From an uncultured Porphyromonadaceae bacterium (GTDB lineage Bacteria > Bacteroidota > Bacteroidia > Bacteroidales > Muribaculaceae): 48,901 nt of DNA. The stretch covers positions 1 to 48,901 of the forward strand of contig CAMWMD010000020.1 in assembly GCA_947175265.1 (NCBI GenBank), read 5' to 3'. The position numbers and the translations under genes were made by a program. Below the pieces are notes generated by a model. It worked only from the letters and a program-made list of their open reading frames with translations, ran no database searches and was not told the origin of the DNA. This document shows positions 25,859 through 34,082 of this stretch, piece after piece (position 1 is the stretch's first letter; each line of letters begins with the position of its first letter).

Positions 25859-27373
25859 TCAATGCAGAGTGTCGGGAGTCAGCACACGGCGCACGGCATC
25901 GTGCCACCCGGCAAGTTCCTTCTCCACCTTCTCATGGTCGCCCGAGGGATGGAATTTCCTCTCGGCCTCCCACTGGCTCTTTATCTCATCAATATCCTTC
26001 CAATATCCTACCGCCAGACCGGCCATATAGGCGGCTCCGAGGGCTGTGGTCTCCGTGACTGACGGACGAAGCACCTCCGTATCGAGGATATCACTCTGGA
26101 ACTGCATGAGCAGGTTGTTGCGCGATGCTCCGCCGTCCACTTTCAGATTCGTTATCTCCAACCCTGCATCCTTCTCCATGGCCTTGACTATATCGTAGGT
26201 CTGATAGGCTATCCCCTGCAGCGCGGCGCGGGCGATGTGGGCAAGTGTCGACCCGCGAGACAGTCCGGAAATGGCTCCTCGGGCATATTGGTCCCAGTAT
26301 GGCGCGCCAAGTCCCGTGAAAGCAGGAACGAAGTAGACACCGTCTGTGTCCGGAACTGAGGAGGCCAACTGTTCCACATCGGCCGACGACATGATGCACT
26401 TGAGGTTGTCGCGCAGCCACTGAACCACCGAACCTGCCACGAATATCGACCCCTCGAGGGCGTAGGTCACCTTCCCGTCTATCCCCCATGCGATGGTGGT
26501 CAGGAGGCGGTTCTTCGAGTCTATCGGCTTGTCGCCGGAATTCATGAGCAGGAAGCAACCTGTGCCGTAGGTATTCTTCACGGCTCCCGGCTCCACGCAC
26601 ATCTGGCCGAAAAGTGCCGCCTGCTGGTCGCCTACGATGCCCGCTATGGGCACCTCGTGCGCGAAGATGGTTGTGGTGGTGTAGCCGTATATCTCGCTGC
26701 TTGATTTCACCTCCGGCATCATGGAGACCGGTATGCCGAACAGGTCAAGCAACTCCTTGTCCCATTCCAGGGTATGAATGTTGAAGAGCATCGTGCGGGA
26801 GGCATTAGTGACGTCTGTCACATGGACGTGGTGCCGCGTCAGGCATGATACAAGCCAACTGTCAATCGTGCCGAAACGCAATTTCCCGGCTTCCGCCTTC
26901 TCCCTCGCGCCGGGCACATTCTCCAGAATCCAGCGTATCTTGGTAGCGCTGAAATATGCGTCTATTATGAGTCCTGTCTTATTCCTTATCATTTCCGAGA
27001 GACCCTGATCACGCAGGCTGTCGCAATATTCCGATGTGCGCCTGTCTTGCCACACTATCGCGTTATATATCGGCTCCCCGGTCTCGGCATCCCACACCAC
27101 GGTAGTCTCGCGCTGGTTGGTGATACCAATGGCGGCTATGTTGTGGCCGTTTATCCCTATCTGGGAGATGGCCTCCGCTATCACGGCGGCCTGTGAGCCC
27201 CATATCTGCTGGGGGTCGTGCTCCACCCATCCCGATTTCGGGAATATCTGGGGGAATTCATGTTGCGCCACAGAGCATATATTACCCTTGTGGTCGAATA
27301 CTATTGCTCGCGAACTGCTTGTGCCCTGATCCAATGCCAGCACATACTGCGGATATTTGTCTGAAGTCTCCAT
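25859..27373 (-). CDS. glpK: Glycerol kinase
   Basis: A 504-residue FGGY-family kinase. The N-terminus has [17 protein letters not shown], then [13 protein letters not shown] with the glycerol-binding Arg-Glu pair, GTIDSWLV, and in the C-terminal domain [16 protein letters not shown] and [15 protein letters not shown]. It converts glycerol and ATP to glycerol-3-phosphate in the cytoplasm. It lies between glpC and glpF, so the operon links uptake, phosphorylation and oxidation. Length is normal and no key motif is missing. Confidence 0.97.
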   Translation of the reverse strand: METSDKYPQYVLALDQGTSSSRAIVFDHKGNICSVAQHEFPQIFPKSGWVEHDPQQIWGSQAAVIAEAISQIGINGHNIAAIGITNQRETTVVWDAETGEPIYNAIVWQDRRTSEYCDSLRDQGLSEMIRNKTGLIIDAYFSATKIRWILENVPGAREKAEAGKLRFGTIDSWLVSCLTRHHVHVTDVTNASRTMLFNIHTLEWDKELLDLFGIPVSMMPEVKSSSEIYGYTTTTIFAHEVPIAGIVGDQQAALFGQMCVEPGAVKNTYGTGCFLLMNSGDKPIDSKNRLLTTIAWGIDGKVTYALEGSIFVAGSVVQWLRDNLKCIMSSADVEQLASSVPDTDGVYFVPAFTGLGAPYWDQYARGAISGLSRGSTLAHIARAALQGIAYQTYDIVKAMEKDAGLEITNLKVDGGASRNNLLMQFQSDILDTEVLRPSVTETTALGAAYMAGLAVGYWKDIDEIKSQWEAERKFHPSGDHEKVEKELAGWHDAVRRVLTPDTLH

Positions 27374-27444
27374 GGTTATATCTGTTAAAGGTTATATTCG
27401 GCAATAAGTAAGCCCTCTCCATCCCATCCGGGGGGTATACACTC

Positions 27445-28698
27445 CTACTCCACTCCGTTGGCCTTCATTGTGGCCTCCACGTCGAGTGCCCGGGCTATCA
27501 GGGAGATAGGATTCTCCACCGGCAGCCCGGTCGACATCTCTATCTGCCATTTGCACGTCTCGCAATCCGTGGCCACCGAATCAAGTTTCTCCGAAAGGAT
27601 CTGCCTGAAAAGCGGCTCCCCTATGGCCTGGGAATAATTGTAGTATTCCTTCTTGAACCCGTATGTGCCCGCGATGCCGCAGCAATGGGGGTCGAGACGC
27701 ACGAGATCAAGCCCCGGAATCATCTTCATGAGTGTGGTGGAGTAGATACCCCACCCGAGTTTCTCCATGTGGCAGGGGACGTGATACGCCACCCTCTTGT
27801 GGAAATCCTTACGGAACACCAGTTTCACCTTACCCTCATCCACAAGGCGATAAAGTTCGCGTGTGGCCAGTGATACATGGTCGCGCACATCCTTGTTGTC
27901 AAGTTTGAGCACATGGGAATACTCATCCCTGATAGTGAAGCAGCAGGTCGAGGAGGTCAGCATCACGTCGCAACCGTTCCCTACGGCCTCACGTATCGAG
28001 CGGAGATTTATTTCCGCATCACGCGTAGCGTCTTTCACACAACGGTTGGCAATCTTGGCCACACCGCAGCATTTCTCCTTATCCAGAAGCCTGACCCCTA
28101 TCCCGACGGCATTGAATACCTTCACGAAATCCATCCCTAATTGAGGATAGTTATAGTTGACGTAGCAGCCGTGGAAGTAAGCCACGTGGCGCTTGAATTT
28201 ATCCTGCGAGGGAGCCGCATTCTTGCGGAACCATGTCTCAAACTTCAGGGAGGAATATTTCGGGAAGGTGCGGTGGTCATCTATCCCGAGCACCGCATCC
28301 ATGATAAGTTTCACGGGTTTCAGGCCGAGTGTGAAATTCACGATTGGGGCGAAGGCGGAGGCCATTGTCCCGACGGTATCCGTGTCTGCCAGCATTGAGT
28401 CGCGGAGCGACGGACGGTGCCGCCCGTATTTTATACGCGCCGACTGGATTATGTCGCCTATCCTGACGTCGTTCGGGCAAGCCACCTCACAACGCTTGCA
28501 ATTGAGGCAATATTTCAGAGCCTCGTCATAAAACAGTGGTTTCTTAAGCCGGTAGCGTTCACCATCCGGCCCGGCCTGTTTCGGCCCCGGATAGTCCGGA
28601 TTTACGGCTGTCACCGGGCAATATACCGTACATATCGTGCATTTTATGCACGATTCAAAATTATTATCGCTTATGTTCTGTTGCTGGAGTGTCATCAT
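27445..28698 (-). CDS. glpC: Anaerobic glycerol-3-phosphate dehydrogenase subunit C
   Basis: The 417-residue protein has two ferredoxin-type [4Fe-4S] motifs near the N-terminus, CIKCTICTVYCPV and CLNCKRCEVACPND. Two CCG-type domains follow (KCCGVAK and CCGIAGTYG), typical of GlpC and heterodisulfide-reductase-like subunits. GlpC anchors the GlpAB dimer to the membrane and passes electrons to the quinone pool. The start with MMTLQQQNISDNNFES places the first cluster at about residue 17. It lies 58 bases after glpB. Confidence 0.95.
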   Translation of the reverse strand: MMTLQQQNISDNNFESCIKCTICTVYCPVTAVNPDYPGPKQAGPDGERYRLKKPLFYDEALKYCLNCKRCEVACPNDVRIGDIIQSARIKYGRHRPSLRDSMLADTDTVGTMASAFAPIVNFTLGLKPVKLIMDAVLGIDDHRTFPKYSSLKFETWFRKNAAPSQDKFKRHVAYFHGCYVNYNYPQLGMDFVKVFNAVGIGVRLLDKEKCCGVAKIANRCVKDATRDAEINLRSIREAVGNGCDVMLTSSTCCFTIRDEYSHVLKLDNKDVRDHVSLATRELYRLVDEGKVKLVFRKDFHKRVAYHVPCHMEKLGWGIYSTTLMKMIPGLDLVRLDPHCCGIAGTYGFKKEYYNYSQAIGEPLFRQILSEKLDSVATDCETCKWQIEMSTGLPVENPISLIARALDVEATMKANGVE

Positions 28699-28756
28699 GG
28701 CCGTAGGAATTTAAAGGTTCTTCTGTTTTTCTTGCAGGCTCATACGCCTTACGGGG

Positions 28757-29998
28757 TCAGCCTGTTATCCGCGAGGCTACATGAAGGGCTGTCGCAAGGG
28801 TAATTCCTGCCCCCGAGCCCTCCTTGAGGGCATTGAAGCCGGCCAGGAGCGCGCCTGTGGCATAAAGATTCTCTATGGTCTCCCCTTTGCGTGAGGGTCT
28901 GAATTCCTTATCTGTGGTCACTCCGTATTCCATGTATGGCTGGGGCGCATAGAAATCCTTCCTGTACCATTCGGTACGTCCGCCCTTCACGTTGAGGTCA
29001 AGCCCGAATACCGGTTCATATATCCTTTCAATGTCGGCGATAAGTCCGTGGCCGAAGAAACTTCCGGTGGAGATAATGAAATTATCCCCCTCAAGAGGCA
29101 TATCCCCGAGATTCACCGTATAGACCCTGCGGAGACGGTTCTTCTCAAACTCTCCCCCCTTCACAATGTCGCCGGGGAGAAATTCCCCGCCAAGACGGAT
29201 GAAGAGATCTCGGAGACTCAACTGGCAGCGCACGCCGGGTACAGAGGCCGGTGTTGTAGGCACAAACCATACCGGCACATCCACACCTTTGCGGAGACAT
29301 TCCACCGGAGCATCGCTGTATATACCGAGCACGGCGGGCATTATCACGGCATCCATCCCCTTCGCCACCTTGTTCACCTCAGCGGCAAGACGGTCTACGG
29401 CGGAATCGGTGAGGAATCGCGACATGTTGGTGGCGCGCATCTCCGTGGTGCTTTTCCTCAAGGTGTCGAGATCCGGGATATTGACGGCAGCCATCTTGCA
29501 CTCCACGCCCCTCTTCTCAAGGCCGTAGGCCAGGAAACGGGGATAAAAGTCAAGATAGGAATATATGTTAACCAAGGCTACCTTCTTCCACGGTAGGGGC
29601 TTCCCCGCCTCGAATGCCACGTAATCTCCGAGGGTAAGCCATGCCGGCTTTAGGAATCCGAGCGGCGTGAGTCGCAGATGGTTGCGGTCAAGGCTCCCCG
29701 CCGACTTCAACCCTGCGTCCGAGAGCATCCCGGGCACCTTTGAGAGGAGTGTTCGGAGCCTTTCGCTTCCGATCCTACGGTAAGGATGATTCTCGGGGAG
29801 TGTGTCAAGACTGTCAAGCGGACGGTCTATCACCGTCTCCCCCCCGGCCTGACCGAGCAGTTCAAACGAGCCTGACCAGAAATGCAACGCGCTCTGTCCG
29901 GCTGACACGACAGCCGTCTTCTGCCCCGCACGGGCACATTCTATGGCGGAGACGAGGCCGCTAAGTCCTCCTCCTATTATGATAGTATCGAATCTCAT
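28757..29998 (-). CDS. glpB: Anaerobic glycerol-3-phosphate dehydrogenase subunit B
   Basis: The 413-residue flavoprotein starts MRFDTIIIGGGLSGLVSAIE, a GxGxxG dinucleotide fold, and continues SALHFWSGSFELLG, a GlpB hallmark. The C-terminal FAD segment reads NLYATGALLAGFNALKEGSG. GlpB is an FMN/FAD-binding partner of GlpA in the anaerobic enzyme that oxidises glycerol-3-phosphate to dihydroxyacetone phosphate. It starts 11 bases after glpA stops, consistent with strict co-expression. Confidence 0.94.
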   Translation of the reverse strand: MRFDTIIIGGGLSGLVSAIECARAGQKTAVVSAGQSALHFWSGSFELLGQAGGETVIDRPLDSLDTLPENHPYRRIGSERLRTLLSKVPGMLSDAGLKSAGSLDRNHLRLTPLGFLKPAWLTLGDYVAFEAGKPLPWKKVALVNIYSYLDFYPRFLAYGLEKRGVECKMAAVNIPDLDTLRKSTTEMRATNMSRFLTDSAVDRLAAEVNKVAKGMDAVIMPAVLGIYSDAPVECLRKGVDVPVWFVPTTPASVPGVRCQLSLRDLFIRLGGEFLPGDIVKGGEFEKNRLRRVYTVNLGDMPLEGDNFIISTGSFFGHGLIADIERIYEPVFGLDLNVKGGRTEWYRKDFYAPQPYMEYGVTTDKEFRPSRKGETIENLYATGALLAGFNALKEGSGAGITLATALHVASRITG

Positions 29999-30009
29999 GG
30001 CTCAGGATT

Positions 30010-31659
30010 TTAATGTTGTGTGGGATTTTCGGTTACTTTTACTTCTGACGGGTCAAGGCCACATACCCCCTCATACAGCCATGATGTGAACTGTATCTCC
30101 ACCAGAGTCTCCCCCCAGCACACGGGATACATGCCGTGCCAGCGTTCATCGAGGAATGAGGCGAGGTCGTCGAGGCTCCGCTGCGTGCATTTGTCATGGC
30201 GTTCGAGAAGACCGGCTCCGCGGCAGGCGCACAATTCACCCTGACACGTCCCCATGCCGAGGCGTGTGCGGCGGCGCAGATTCACCAGATTATGCACATG
30301 AAGCTCCTCTATGGCGTAGTTCACCTCCCCTACCGAAACCTGTTCGCATTCACAGACAAGAGCGTCGGCGGCATCATCATCCGATACGATTTTCGATGTC
30401 AATGACCCGTGCCTGTCCCCGGCGGCCTTCTGCTCGGTACTCAGTTCTATGATGTGAGATTTCCTCTTGCGGTCGTCGTCCGTATCCTCGGAGCCGGGAA
30501 GAGGCACCGATGCGGTCTGACACTTGCGGTCAACCCCCAACTTGCGGCATGCCATGTCGGTCGCTTCCTCTGCCATGAGGCGGTAGGTCATGAGTTTGCC
30601 ACCCGTAATGGTGATGAATCCCTCCACGCCGTCGCGTTTCTCATGATCTATGCATACTATCCCTCGGCTGATGCTCCTTCCTGTGGGGTCGTCATCTGAA
30701 GCCACGAGCGGACGCACACCGGCGTATGCCCTGAGGATGCGTGTCCAAGCCATTGCCGGAGAGAGTTTCACACCCTCCCTGAGAAGGAGGTCCACCTCTT
30801 CGGGATTCACCTCCATATTATCTATCTGGTCGTAAGGGATGCGTGTCGACGTAGTGCCTATCACACAGATGGTGTCGCCCGGAACGAGTATGTCGGCATC
30901 CCCCGGTTTGCGGCAGCGGTTAAGCACCATACGGTTTATGCGGTGTCCGAATATCAGAAGCGAGCCCTTCGCCGGATACATGTTAAGGCGCACGCCGGCA
31001 AGTTCGGCAAGACGGTGTCCCCAGATTCCGGCGGCGTTTATGGTGACGCGCCCCCTCACCTCGGTCTCCGAGCCGTCGCGATGCGAACGCAGTTTAACAC
31101 CTACGATACGGGTTCCGTCTTTGATAAACCCGGTCACCTCCTGATAGGTCATTATATCCGCGCCGTTCATACGCGCCGCCATCACGTTGGCGGTGGTCAG
31201 CCGGAACGGGTCGACCGAACCGTCAGGCACCTTTACCGCACCTATTATTTCCGGATTCACCGAAGGCTCCACGCGCACGGCCTCCTTAGGGTCGAGTTCC
31301 TCGGCCGGAATCCCGGCCTTGAGGCAGTCCTGAATAAATGCCGCATGATAATCGAGCCCATCTTCGGGAAGAGACACGAAAAGTCCGCCCGTCTCCTCTA
31401 TGCAGTGGCGGGCTATACGCTTCAGTATCATGTTTTCCTTTATACACTCGGATGCCGATTCAGGATCCGTGTGCGCATAACGGGCACCGCTGTGGAGAAG
31501 GCCGTGGTTACGTCCTGTCGCTCCCGCAGTGAAATCGAGTCTTTCTATCAGTATTGTCTTGAGTCCGCGCATAGCGCAGTCTCGTGCCGTGCCGGCACCG
31601 GTGGCCCCTCCACCGATGACGATAACGTCATATTCTTGTTTTAAGGCAGCGTCTTTCAT
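30010..31659 (-). CDS. glpA: Anaerobic glycerol-3-phosphate dehydrogenase subunit A
   Basis: A 549-residue FAD enzyme starting with YDVIVIGGGATGAGTARDCA and RNHGLLHSGARYA, the substrate-site region of glycerol-3-phosphate dehydrogenases. The C-terminal BFD-like [2Fe-2S] domain shows VCECEQVSVGE and MGTCQGELCACRG. This distinguishes GlpA from aerobic GlpD, which lacks that domain. It leads the operon glpA-glpB-glpC-glpK-glpF. The 133-base gap upstream to the AlaX-like gene contains a TTTTG element but no convincing -7 box, so the promoter is uncertain. Confidence 0.95.
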   Translation of the reverse strand: MKDAALKQEYDVIVIGGGATGAGTARDCAMRGLKTILIERLDFTAGATGRNHGLLHSGARYAHTDPESASECIKENMILKRIARHCIEETGGLFVSLPEDGLDYHAAFIQDCLKAGIPAEELDPKEAVRVEPSVNPEIIGAVKVPDGSVDPFRLTTANVMAARMNGADIMTYQEVTGFIKDGTRIVGVKLRSHRDGSETEVRGRVTINAAGIWGHRLAELAGVRLNMYPAKGSLLIFGHRINRMVLNRCRKPGDADILVPGDTICVIGTTSTRIPYDQIDNMEVNPEEVDLLLREGVKLSPAMAWTRILRAYAGVRPLVASDDDPTGRSISRGIVCIDHEKRDGVEGFITITGGKLMTYRLMAEEATDMACRKLGVDRKCQTASVPLPGSEDTDDDRKRKSHIIELSTEQKAAGDRHGSLTSKIVSDDDAADALVCECEQVSVGEVNYAIEELHVHNLVNLRRRTRLGMGTCQGELCACRGAGLLERHDKCTQRSLDDLASFLDERWHGMYPVCWGETLVEIQFTSWLYEGVCGLDPSEVKVTENPTQH

Positions 31660-31792
31660 AGATTAGAGGTTTCGGTTTAACAGGCTTTCCCTCAGGGGAC
31701 GTGGAACTGAGAATAGTATTCCTAATGTGATAACAATTCAGACTCACAAAAGTTTTTAGTTATTCCATTACTTTATTCCCATCTGCGATATC

Positions 31793-32266
31793 TCAGCCAA
31801 GTTTGAAAACTATTCGTTGCACTCCATCTTGCCAACGACTGCTGGTGATACGAAACGAACCTATCTCTCCTGTGTGTCTGACATGCGTTCCGGCACAGAG
31901 ACATTGATCATAATCCCCCACATGCACCACCCTCACCGTTTCGGAAGCATCGCCCGGCAATTGGCTCATATCAAATCTTTCCGCTGCCTCCCGCCGGGTG
32001 ATATATTCCTCTGTAACTTCCACATTCTCATGCACAATTTTATTCACATACTCTTCAAGCCCGCGCAATTCCTCATCTGTCAATGCTTTAGGCAAATGAT
32101 AATCAAGTTTGGATTTCTTACGCTCAACATGTGCTGAAAAGGCTCGTCCATGTCCATACCTCCGAGCCATCTCTCCATTAAGAAGATGTTCAGCAGTATG
32201 CATCGGTGGATACTCCTGCTTATTATGTTCATTCAGAACCGGCTTTTCCTCATTCATAAATTCCAT
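31793..32266 (-). CDS. AlaX-like trans-editing protein (alanyl/threonyl-tRNA editing domain)
   Basis: A 157-residue stand-alone editing domain. MHTAEHLLNGEMAR carries the HxxxH zinc motif and CLCAGTHVRHTGEIG carries the CxxxH motif, the metal-binding pairs shared by AlaRS/ThrRS second additional domains and AlaX proteins. It is likely to hydrolyse mischarged tRNA, such as Ser- or Gly-tRNA(Ala), in the cytoplasm. It is transcribed in the direction of glpA, 133 bases upstream. Methionine 4 (MNEEKP) is an alternative start. A probable promoter lies at 32331-32361. Confidence 0.85.
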   Translation of the reverse strand: MEFMNEEKPVLNEHNKQEYPPMHTAEHLLNGEMARRYGHGRAFSAHVERKKSKLDYHLPKALTDEELRGLEEYVNKIVHENVEVTEEYITRREAAERFDMSQLPGDASETVRVVHVGDYDQCLCAGTHVRHTGEIGSFRITSSRWQDGVQRIVFKLG

Positions 32267-32330
32267 TGTTTCGATTATTCACTTCCTTGATTATGCCATC
32301 TCCTCACCACATTTTTCTTTAAAATTTAGA

Positions 32331-32361
32331 CAAAGATAACCAATTTATCTAAGACAAGAAA
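32331..32361 (-). promoter_or_regulatory. Probable Bacteroides-type promoter of the AlaX-like gene
   Basis: On the - strand TTTC (32361-32358), 19 bases, then TATCTTTG (32338-32331) matches the Bacteroidota -33/-7 consensus with one mismatch. The start of transcription would be near 32324, about 58 bases before the start codon. Confidence 0.5.
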
Positions 32362-32584
32362 CATTTTAAGACCACAAAGGTAATTTATTCTCACTATAAT
32401 TTCTGATTTTACAATCGCCCCTCTCTTTACTGATGAAAATCGGGTGACACGTTGACGAAGTCAGAAAATGATACACAAAGTAATATGCAGATATCATACA
32501 TACGTCACGCTTCCAAATATAATGTTTTCACACCACATTTGGAAACCCGACAACCGCATGAGACACAAAAGTCGTATGAGAAAA

Positions 32585-32642
32585 TATCCGGCCGGATAGA
32601 CAGAAGGCATCCCTTGGAATTTCGGAAAATTCCAAGGGATGC
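32585..32642 (-). terminator. Structured 3' region after the DcaP-like porin gene
   Basis: A perfect 15-base stem (arms start GCATCCCTTGGAATT, 32607-32621 and 32628-32642) is followed on the - strand by a 14-base palindrome TATCCGGCCGGATA (32585-32598) and then TTTT. Together they probably end the porin transcript. The rest of the 437-base interval 32267-32703 shows only the AlaX-side promoter and no gene I can support. Confidence 0.65.
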
Positions 32643-32703
32643 GCTCTAAAACTCCTGTCCGGATTATCTATATTTTCAAATTAGTACCTACCTATGCTGC
32701 TTT

Positions 32704-33981
32704 TTAGAAGGTCACTGCCAACTGAGCCTGGATACGGTTGGAGTGGAGAGGATCTCCGGCAAAGTTTTTCGCATGACCGTAGTCGTATTCAATTCCGGCT
32801 GAGATGAATTTATTGAACGTATAGATGAGATTGGCAGCCACATAATCACCGTAACGGTAGGTGTCGCTTGATATCGAGGCATCATCGGGAAGCCAGTTGG
32901 TCAGGTGGCTATACATCACGTTGCCCGACAGTTTGGGAGTGAATGCGTAGTTGAGACCGGCCGTCACTCCGAAATTCTTCACTGCCTTCATTTTCCCGGC
33001 TTCTCCGACAGCGACTGCATCCAAACCTAAATCCTCATCATCCTGAAGATAACTACCTATTCCGGCGCCGTAGGTGGCATCATACTGAGCCGAAAGACCG
33101 CCGGCGATATGAGTCGTGCCCGACAATTGTACACCTCCACCATGCACAGCGGCGTTCTTGGAATCCGTCAGGTTGCGGTACTGCATCGGGCGATAGATTC
33201 CTGACAGACGGATATGGGAATCCCCTCCGTCCCAGGCATATTGCAGATAGAGAGGTATGGCCGGTATACGCTGTGATACGGTAGATGTGGTGCTACCTGT
33301 TGTGATATCTGCCGTCGGGGCATCAATACCTATTGCTCCCGAGAAATTATCGGTGAAGTTTTGTGCCCAATATGCGGTGAACAGTGAGAGTGATACCGAT
33401 CCGTTAGGCCCTTCCCCGTCGATAGTCATAGGCATCGCCTCACCGTCGGTGAACGCTGAATTGGTATAACCTGCTGTCAACCCACGGTATTTACCATAAA
33501 AATGTGATACCTTTATACCATTGTTAGCGCCGGTGAATTTCGCCTTAAAGAAAATACCGATATGATTGTCGGAATGCGGCATAGCCACAAAGTTCATATA
33601 GAACGAGGACGACTGCCAAGCGAAACGGGTTGCCCCTCCGTTGCCGGGAGTCTTGGGTGTCATCGACGAGGGCGTGAAATCAAGAGCCGACGGCATGTTG
33701 TCGCCGAAGTCAAACATGGCCTCACCAAGGAATTGGGCTCCTATACCTAAATAGAACGCTTTATCCTTTCCCACTATGGCAAAACGTGGAAGTCCGTTAT
33801 CATTCGGTGTCTGGGGCGCGTTATTCTGTAAAACCTCTTTGACATCTTTCGGATTGGCCTCTCCGACAACGGGAGTGACTACATCATCTCCCTCCATGCG
33901 ATTGTCGCGTTGTGCTGACGCTGAAAAACTTATAGTTCCCAAGGTCATCACGGCTGATAGAGTAAGTAAAGTCTTTTTCAT
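32704..33981 (-). CDS. DcaP-like outer-membrane porin
   Basis: A 425-residue protein with signal peptide MKKTLLTLSAVMTLGTISFSASA, cut before QRDN. A short helical/polar lead (DVKEVLQNNAPQ) and then GLPRFAIVGKDKAFYLGIGAQ start a beta-barrel of alternating polar/hydrophobic strands, ending in IQAQLAVTF with a terminal aromatic as expected for BAM insertion. This pattern fits the DcaP family of trimeric outer-membrane channels. The substrate is unknown. It is transcribed alone; no consensus promoter is clear in the 101 bases upstream. Confidence 0.8.
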   Translation of the reverse strand: MKKTLLTLSAVMTLGTISFSASAQRDNRMEGDDVVTPVVGEANPKDVKEVLQNNAPQTPNDNGLPRFAIVGKDKAFYLGIGAQFLGEAMFDFGDNMPSALDFTPSSMTPKTPGNGGATRFAWQSSSFYMNFVAMPHSDNHIGIFFKAKFTGANNGIKVSHFYGKYRGLTAGYTNSAFTDGEAMPMTIDGEGPNGSVSLSLFTAYWAQNFTDNFSGAIGIDAPTADITTGSTTSTVSQRIPAIPLYLQYAWDGGDSHIRLSGIYRPMQYRNLTDSKNAAVHGGGVQLSGTTHIAGGLSAQYDATYGAGIGSYLQDDEDLGLDAVAVGEAGKMKAVKNFGVTAGLNYAFTPKLSGNVMYSHLTNWLPDDASISSDTYRYGDYVAANLIYTFNKFISAGIEYDYGHAKNFAGDPLHSNRIQAQLAVTF

Positions 33982-34082
33982 AGCATAATTATTTTATATT
34001 CATAATAATATAACAACAATCCATCTCTATTAAGAGTTTTCAGCCATATAAAAGAAAAGACTTTTGATTCCTCCTCCGGGTA

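Noticed and set aside
30943..31644. 233-codon + strand frame opposite glpA
   Set aside because: A shadow of the glpA gene; no recognisable domain.
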